Source: Tenacibaculum sp. Bg11-29 (lineage in GTDB: Bacteria; Bacteroidota; Bacteroidia; Flavobacteriales; Flavobacteriaceae). Taken from it: a DNA stretch of 64,000 nucleotides. The stretch covers positions 1,673,001-1,737,000 of the forward strand of contig NZ_PJBB01000003.1 of the NCBI RefSeq assembly GCF_002836595.1, in the 5' to 3' direction. A program made the translations under genes and the position numbers. Below, piece after piece: positions 60,093 through 64,000 of this stretch (positions within the stretch are counted from its first letter, which is position 1; the number at the start of each line of letters is the position of its first letter). The notes under the pieces were generated by a model. That model saw only the letters and a list, made by a program, of their open reading frames with translations. It searched no databases and was not told the origin of the DNA.

Positions 60093-61325
60093 ATGAACTT
60101 ACAACTTACAACCAATAAAAACCATAAAATTACTTCAGAAGTAATTATTTCTGGTTCAAAAAGTGAATCGAATAGATTGTTAATAATACAACAACTATTT
60201 ACTAATGTAACGATTAATAATCTATCAGATTCAGACGATACACATCATTTACAAGAAGCACTATCTTCAAGTAACCAAATAGCTGATATTGGCCATGCAG
60301 GAACAGCAATGCGTTTTTTAACAGCTTTTTTTGCAACGCAAGAAGGTAAAACCAAAATATTACAAGGGTCAGAACGAATGCATAATCGCCCTATTGAAAT
60401 TTTGGTAAATGCACTTCGTGATTTAGGAGCAACTATTGAGTATGTAGAGAAAGAAGGGTATCCACCAATAAAAATTACAGGAAGCAAAATAGTAAAAGAT
60501 AAAGTTGCTATTGATGGAAATGTAAGTAGTCAATATATTTCAGCATTAATGTTAATTGCTCCGAGTTTAAAAAACGGACTAGAAATTGAATTAAAAGGAA
60601 AAATTACTTCAGTTCCTTATATTAATATGACATTAAAACTACTACATCAAATAGGTGTTGTTGCAAAATTTAATGAGAATATTATAAGTATTCAAGCACA
60701 AGAAGTTAGTTCAGAACAAAACATTGTTGTAGAGTCAGATTGGAGTTCAGCATCTTATTTTTATTCATTAATAGCTTTGAGTCAAATAGGAGCTACTGTT
60801 AAATTATCAGCCTATAAAAAAGATAGTTTACAAGGAGATAGTTGTTTAGCTAAAATTTATGAACATTTTGGAGTAACAACTACTTTTAAAGAAAATTCAA
60901 TTGTTTTAACAAAAAAAGAAAAACATAATTCAACCGTTTTAATTGAAGATTTAAAGAACGCTCCTGATATTGCTCAAACGATTGCAGTAACTTGTTTTGG
61001 ATTAGGAATAGCTTGTGATTTATCAGGGCTTCATACTTTAAAAATAAAAGAAACTGATCGATTAGAGGCGCTAAAAGAAGAGTTAACTAAATTAGGAGCA
61101 ACAATTAATGTTACCAATGAAAGTTTACACTTAAAGGAGTCAGAGAAACTAAATGAGAATATAAAAATTGCTACCTATAATGACCATAGAATGGCAATGG
61201 CATTTGCGCCTTTGGCATTAAAAATACCAATCATTATTTTACATGCAGAAGTCGTAACTAAATCGTATCGAAACTTTTGGAAAGATATGCAACAAGTAGG
61301 TTTAGAAACTATTGAGGTAAAATAA
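60093..61325 (+). CDS. aroA: 3-phosphoshikimate 1-carboxyvinyltransferase (EPSP synthase)
   Basis: Catalyses shikimate-3-P + PEP to EPSP. A 410-residue two-lobed protein; SGSKSESNRLLI (about 20-31), IGHAGTAMRFLTAF (about 67-80), NDHRMAMAFAPLAL (about 363-376) and LKIKETDRLEALKEEL contain the conserved PEP- and S3P-binding Lys, Arg, Asp and Glu residues. The motif SGSKSESNR and GHAGTAMR (Ala where class I has a P/G-x-x-x pattern) and 410 length are usual for Bacteroidota. It supplies chorismate to the Phe/Tyr operon on the left of the window, but is not linked to it. Confidence 0.95.
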   Translation: MNLQLTTNKNHKITSEVIISGSKSESNRLLIIQQLFTNVTINNLSDSDDTHHLQEALSSSNQIADIGHAGTAMRFLTAFFATQEGKTKILQGSERMHNRPIEILVNALRDLGATIEYVEKEGYPPIKITGSKIVKDKVAIDGNVSSQYISALMLIAPSLKNGLEIELKGKITSVPYINMTLKLLHQIGVVAKFNENIISIQAQEVSSEQNIVVESDWSSASYFYSLIALSQIGATVKLSAYKKDSLQGDSCLAKIYEHFGVTTTFKENSIVLTKKEKHNSTVLIEDLKNAPDIAQTIAVTCFGLGIACDLSGLHTLKIKETDRLEALKEELTKLGATINVTNESLHLKESEKLNENIKIATYNDHRMAMAFAPLALKIPIIILHAEVVTKSYRNFWKDMQQVGLETIEVK

Positions 61326-61337
61326 AAGGCGAATCAC

Positions 61338-61369
61338 TTGACAAGGCCTATCTCCAAATCGTATATTTG
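61338..61369 (+). promoter_or_regulatory. queA promoter
   Basis: TTG (61338-61340), a 21-base spacer and TATATTTG (61362-61369), a perfect -7 element, about 22 bases before the queA ATG. Confidence 0.7.
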
Positions 61370-61391
61370 CCCACGTAAGAAAAAAAAATAA

Positions 61392-62441
61392 ATGAAATTA
61401 TCAAATTTTAGTTTTGAATTACCAGAAGAATTATTAGCAGAATATCCTTCAGAGCATAGAGATGAAGCACGTTTAATGGTGTTACATAGAGATACTCAAA
61501 AAATTGAACATAAATTATTTAAAGATGTAATCAATTATTTTGATGAAGGTGATGTAATGATGTTAAACAATACAAAGGTTTTTCCTGCTCGTATGTACGG
61601 GAATAAAGAAAAAACTGGAGCTCGTATTGAAGTATTTTTATTACGTGAATTAAATGCTGAAAATCGTTTATGGGATGTATTAGTAGATCCAGCAAGAAAG
61701 ATTAGAATAGGAAATAAATTATTCTTTGGAGACGACGAAAGTTTAGTAGCTGAAGTTATTGATAATACAACATCACGTGGTAGAACATTACGTTTCTTAT
61801 ATGATGGGCCTTACGAAGAGTTTAGAGATAAATTGGTGAAATTAGGAGAAACACCATTACCTAAGTATATAAAGCGTGACGTTGAGGCAACAGACGAAGA
61901 TCGTTACCAAACAATTTACGCAAAACATGAAGGTGCTGTAGCAGCTCCAGCAGCAGGTTTACATTTTTCTAAACATTTAATGAAACGTTTAGAGATTAAA
62001 GGAATAGATTTTGCTGAAACTACATTACATGTAGGGTTAGGTACATTTAATCCAGTTGAGGTAGAAGATTTATCGAAGCATAAAATGGATTCTGAAAAAA
62101 TTAAGGTAACTCAAGCTACTGCAGATATGGTAAATAATGCCATCGCAAAAAAGAAAAGAGTATGTGCTGTTGGTACAACTGTTATGAGAGCAACAGAATC
62201 ATCAATTACCTCTAAGCGTAAATTAAAAGAATTTGAAGGGTGGACAAATAAATTTATTTTCCCTCCATTTGATTTTAGTATTGCAAACGCTATGATAACT
62301 AACTTTCATACACCTAAATCAACTTTAATGATGACCGTTTCTGCTTTTGCAGGTCATGATTTTATGATGGAAGCTTACAAAGAAGCAATTAAAGAAAAAT
62401 ATAAATTTCATTCGTATGGAGATGCGATGTTGATTTTATAA
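61392..62441 (+). CDS. queA: S-adenosylmethionine:tRNA ribosyltransferase-isomerase
   Basis: Adds the epoxycyclopentane ring to preQ1 in tRNA on the way to queuosine. A 349-residue protein with [20 protein letters not shown] at the N-terminus, [37 protein letters not shown] and [19 protein letters not shown] stretches, all QueA signatures. It is monocistronic: promoter before it and terminator behind it. Confidence 0.97.
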   Translation: MKLSNFSFELPEELLAEYPSEHRDEARLMVLHRDTQKIEHKLFKDVINYFDEGDVMMLNNTKVFPARMYGNKEKTGARIEVFLLRELNAENRLWDVLVDPARKIRIGNKLFFGDDESLVAEVIDNTTSRGRTLRFLYDGPYEEFRDKLVKLGETPLPKYIKRDVEATDEDRYQTIYAKHEGAVAAPAAGLHFSKHLMKRLEIKGIDFAETTLHVGLGTFNPVEVEDLSKHKMDSEKIKVTQATADMVNNAIAKKKRVCAVGTTVMRATESSITSKRKLKEFEGWTNKFIFPPFDFSIANAMITNFHTPKSTLMMTVSAFAGHDFMMEAYKEAIKEKYKFHSYGDAMLIL

Positions 62442-62463
62442 TATATATAATAAAACGATTTAT

Positions 62464-62493
62464 AAAACCTCACAAGATTACTTGTGAGGTTTT
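62464..62493 (+). terminator. Terminator after queA
   Basis: A 13-bp stem AAAACCTCACAAG/CTTGTGAGGTTTT with loop ATTA and short U-run; it lies immediately before the rlmN promoter. Confidence 0.8.
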
Positions 62494-62496
62494 ATG

Positions 62497-62504
62497 TATT
62501 TTTG
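62497..62504 (+). promoter_or_regulatory. -7 element of rlmN
   Basis: TATTTTTG, a perfect TAnnTTTG box whose last base is 6 bases before the ATG at 62511. A TTA lies 18 bases upstream. Confidence 0.55.
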
Positions 62505-62510
62505 CACCTG

Positions 62511-63551
62511 ATGGAAGTTAAGAAAAAAGACATACGCGCATTAACAAAAGAACAATTACGTGATTTTTTTGTAGAGAATGGAGATAAGGCATTTCGTGGT
62601 AATCAAATATATGAATGGTTGTGGAGTAAATCGGCACATTCGTTCGATGATATGACGAATTTATCGAAAGATACACGAAAAATGTTGGATGAAAACTTTG
62701 TAATTAACCATATTGAGGTTGATACAATGCAGCGTAGTAAAGATGGAACCGTAAAAAATGCTGTTCGTTTACATGATGGTTTAGTTGTTGAATCGGTTTT
62801 AATACCTACAAAAACAAGAACTACAGCTTGTGTTTCTAGTCAAGTTGGTTGTAGTTTAGATTGTAGGTTTTGCGCAACTTCACGTTTAAAAAGAATGCGA
62901 AACCTGAATCCTGATGAAATTTTCGATCAGGTAGCAGCGATCAACAAAGAAAGTCTATTGTATTACAATAAGAAGCTTTCTAATGTTGTTTTCATGGGGA
63001 TGGGAGAGCCTTTAATGAATTATAACAACGTAATTAAATCAATTGATAAAATTACGTCTCCAGAAGGTTTAGGTATGTCTCCTAAACGTATAACTGTTTC
63101 TACTTCAGGTGTGCCTAAAATAATAAAGAAAATGGCAGATGATGAGGTGAAGTTTAACTTGGCTGTTTCGTTGCATTCTGCAATTGATGAGGTTCGTACA
63201 TCTATTATGCCTTTTAATGCTACTTTTCCTTTAAAAGACTTAAGAGAGGCTTTAGAATATTGGTATGAGAAAACTGAAAGAATGATTACATATGAATATG
63301 TAGTTTGGGGAGGAATAAACGATAGGAAAGAAGATATTAGTGCTTTAATTCAATTTTGTAAATACGTTCCTTGTAAAGTAAACTTAATAGAATACAACCC
63401 TATTGGCGATGTTGAGTTTCAACAAGCAAGCCCTGAGGCAATAAATAATTATATTTCTAACTTAGAAATGCATGATATTACCGTAAATGTTAGGCGTTCT
63501 CGTGGAAAAGATATTGATGCCGCTTGTGGTCAATTAGCAAATAAAGCATAG
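62511..63551 (+). CDS. rlmN: 23S rRNA (A2503-C2)/tRNA (A37-C2) methyltransferase RlmN
   Basis: A radical SAM methyltransferase of 346 residues. The cluster motif is CSLDCRFC with C114, C118 and C121, followed by VVFMGMGEPLMNYNNV, RITVSTSGVPK and the C-terminal methyl-carrying Cys in AACGQL. I use the ATG at 62511; the frame extends to a GTG at 62484, which lies inside the queA terminator. The -7 box ends 6 bases before this ATG, implying a leaderless mRNA. Confidence 0.96.
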   Translation: MEVKKKDIRALTKEQLRDFFVENGDKAFRGNQIYEWLWSKSAHSFDDMTNLSKDTRKMLDENFVINHIEVDTMQRSKDGTVKNAVRLHDGLVVESVLIPTKTRTTACVSSQVGCSLDCRFCATSRLKRMRNLNPDEIFDQVAAINKESLLYYNKKLSNVVFMGMGEPLMNYNNVIKSIDKITSPEGLGMSPKRITVSTSGVPKIIKKMADDEVKFNLAVSLHSAIDEVRTSIMPFNATFPLKDLREALEYWYEKTERMITYEYVVWGGINDRKEDISALIQFCKYVPCKVNLIEYNPIGDVEFQQASPEAINNYISNLEMHDITVNVRRSRGKDIDAACGQLANKA

Positions 63552-63561
63552 TGATTTACTT

Positions 63562-64000
63562 TTAAATTAAAAGAGCATTCTGAATTGTTGTTATTGGGTA
63601 ACCAATTACTTCGGGTATTTTTTTAGATGTATTGCGACCTGTAATAATTTTGTTTTTTGTGGCGCTAAATAATATTTCAAAATTTAATAAATCCTTTTGG
63701 AAAGTTAATCGAGAACTTAAAAAGTTTCCTTGAACCTTAAAAAAAGCTATAAAGTATATTGTTGTGAAGTTTAGCAGGTAAAAGGATTCCATTATTTTCA
63801 TCAATATTATAGATGCCTTTTTTTTATCAATAACAATTAATGTATAATTTCTAGGTTGTTTATTATATACAATAATGTAGTCGTATTTGTTAGTAATAGA
63901 AGTTTTCTTTAAGTGAAATTCTATAGGGATTTCTGTGTGACCTTTACTATTATTAATAACAATTTCACCTTCATAAGAATCAACAAAATCATCAGGAAAA
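63562..64000 (-). CDS. Gene cut by the right edge: unknown membrane protein
   Basis: An open frame of about 145 codons without a stop runs from the window edge to TAA at 63562 on the minus strand; such a run is very unlikely by chance at this A+T content. It reads FPDDFVDSYEGEIVI..., NKYDYIIVYNKQPRNYTLIVID, then a hydrophobic helix FYLLNFTTIYFIAFFKV and about 50 further residues. An exported domain before one TM helix resembles the N-terminal part of Bacteroidota sensor kinases, but here the protein ends soon after the helix, so it may be truncated. Unrecognised otherwise. Confidence 0.5.
   Translation of the reverse strand, partial: FPDDFVDSYEGEIVINNSKGHTEIPIEFHLKKTSITNKYDYIIVYNKQPRNYTLIVIDKKKASIILMKIMESFYLLNFTTIYFIAFFKVQGNFLSSRLTFQKDLLNFEILFSATKNKIITGRNTSKKIPEVIGYPITTIQNALLI

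Noticed and set aside
1..64000. CRISPR array, prophage or restriction-modification genes
   Set aside because: No regularly spaced short repeats, phage structural genes or methyltransferase/endonuclease pairs were seen; the methyltransferases present act on RNA.

Overview
The window is about 32% G+C and reads as chromosome of a member of the Bacteroidota, most likely a marine Flavobacteriaceae (Tenacibaculum/Polaribacter-like). The pointers are a fused DAHP synthase/chorismate mutase, DUF5995, DUF4920, DUF6146 and MnmD proteins, a KirBac channel, many lipoproteins with a late Cys, and promoters of the TTG-N19-21-TAnnTTTG type instead of sigma70 boxes. I see no rRNA, CRISPR array, transposase or prophage. 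Most of the window is housekeeping sequence in short operons, many ending in clear intrinsic terminators.

Layout: 1-1620 (minus) holds tatD-like/dtd/rsgA. 2520-6632 (minus) is a complete Phe/Tyr operon (pheA, aminotransferase, tyrA, DAHP synthase/chorismate mutase). It is preceded by a promoter, a 20-residue leader peptide containing FYFYFYFF, and mutually exclusive antiterminator and terminator hairpins. 6790-13974 carries M16 and M1 peptidases, three identical tRNA-Asp genes, a DUF58 protein and trxA. 14152-15543 is metK behind a SAM-II riboswitch. 15604-28287 mixes sppA, tag, an M49 peptidase, KirBac, an SDR/HAD/MazG operon, ilvE, and mnmD and trmN6. 28348-38097 includes a sigZ-like sigma factor, a membrane hydroxylase, a DJ-1 lipoprotein, a Crp/Fnr regulator, cydAB, an HxlR regulator and a saccharopine-dehydrogenase-like gene. 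38178-41963 has pckA and adenine deaminase.

42004-50636 is the main accessory region. It holds five signal-less minus-strand proteins: a GH64/thaumatin-like protein, an AidA/PixA inclusion-body protein, a DUF1842-like protein and two unknowns. They surround a TPR-histidine kinase/LytTR response regulator pair. After it come ruvC, a KAP-type P-loop NTPase wedged between ruvC and hemW, hemW with an in-frame repeat-like insertion, and a cyclase-family gene. The 3' part of the cyclase gene is repeated twice more downstream in progressively decayed form (56.1-57.5 kb). The window closes with an MFS transporter behind a possible attenuator, VOC and MazG-like genes, aroA, queA, rlmN and a gene cut by the right edge.

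The strongest regulatory observations are the Phe/Tyr attenuator and the SAM-II riboswitch. The best candidate for an undescribed system is the inclusion-body/two-component cluster.
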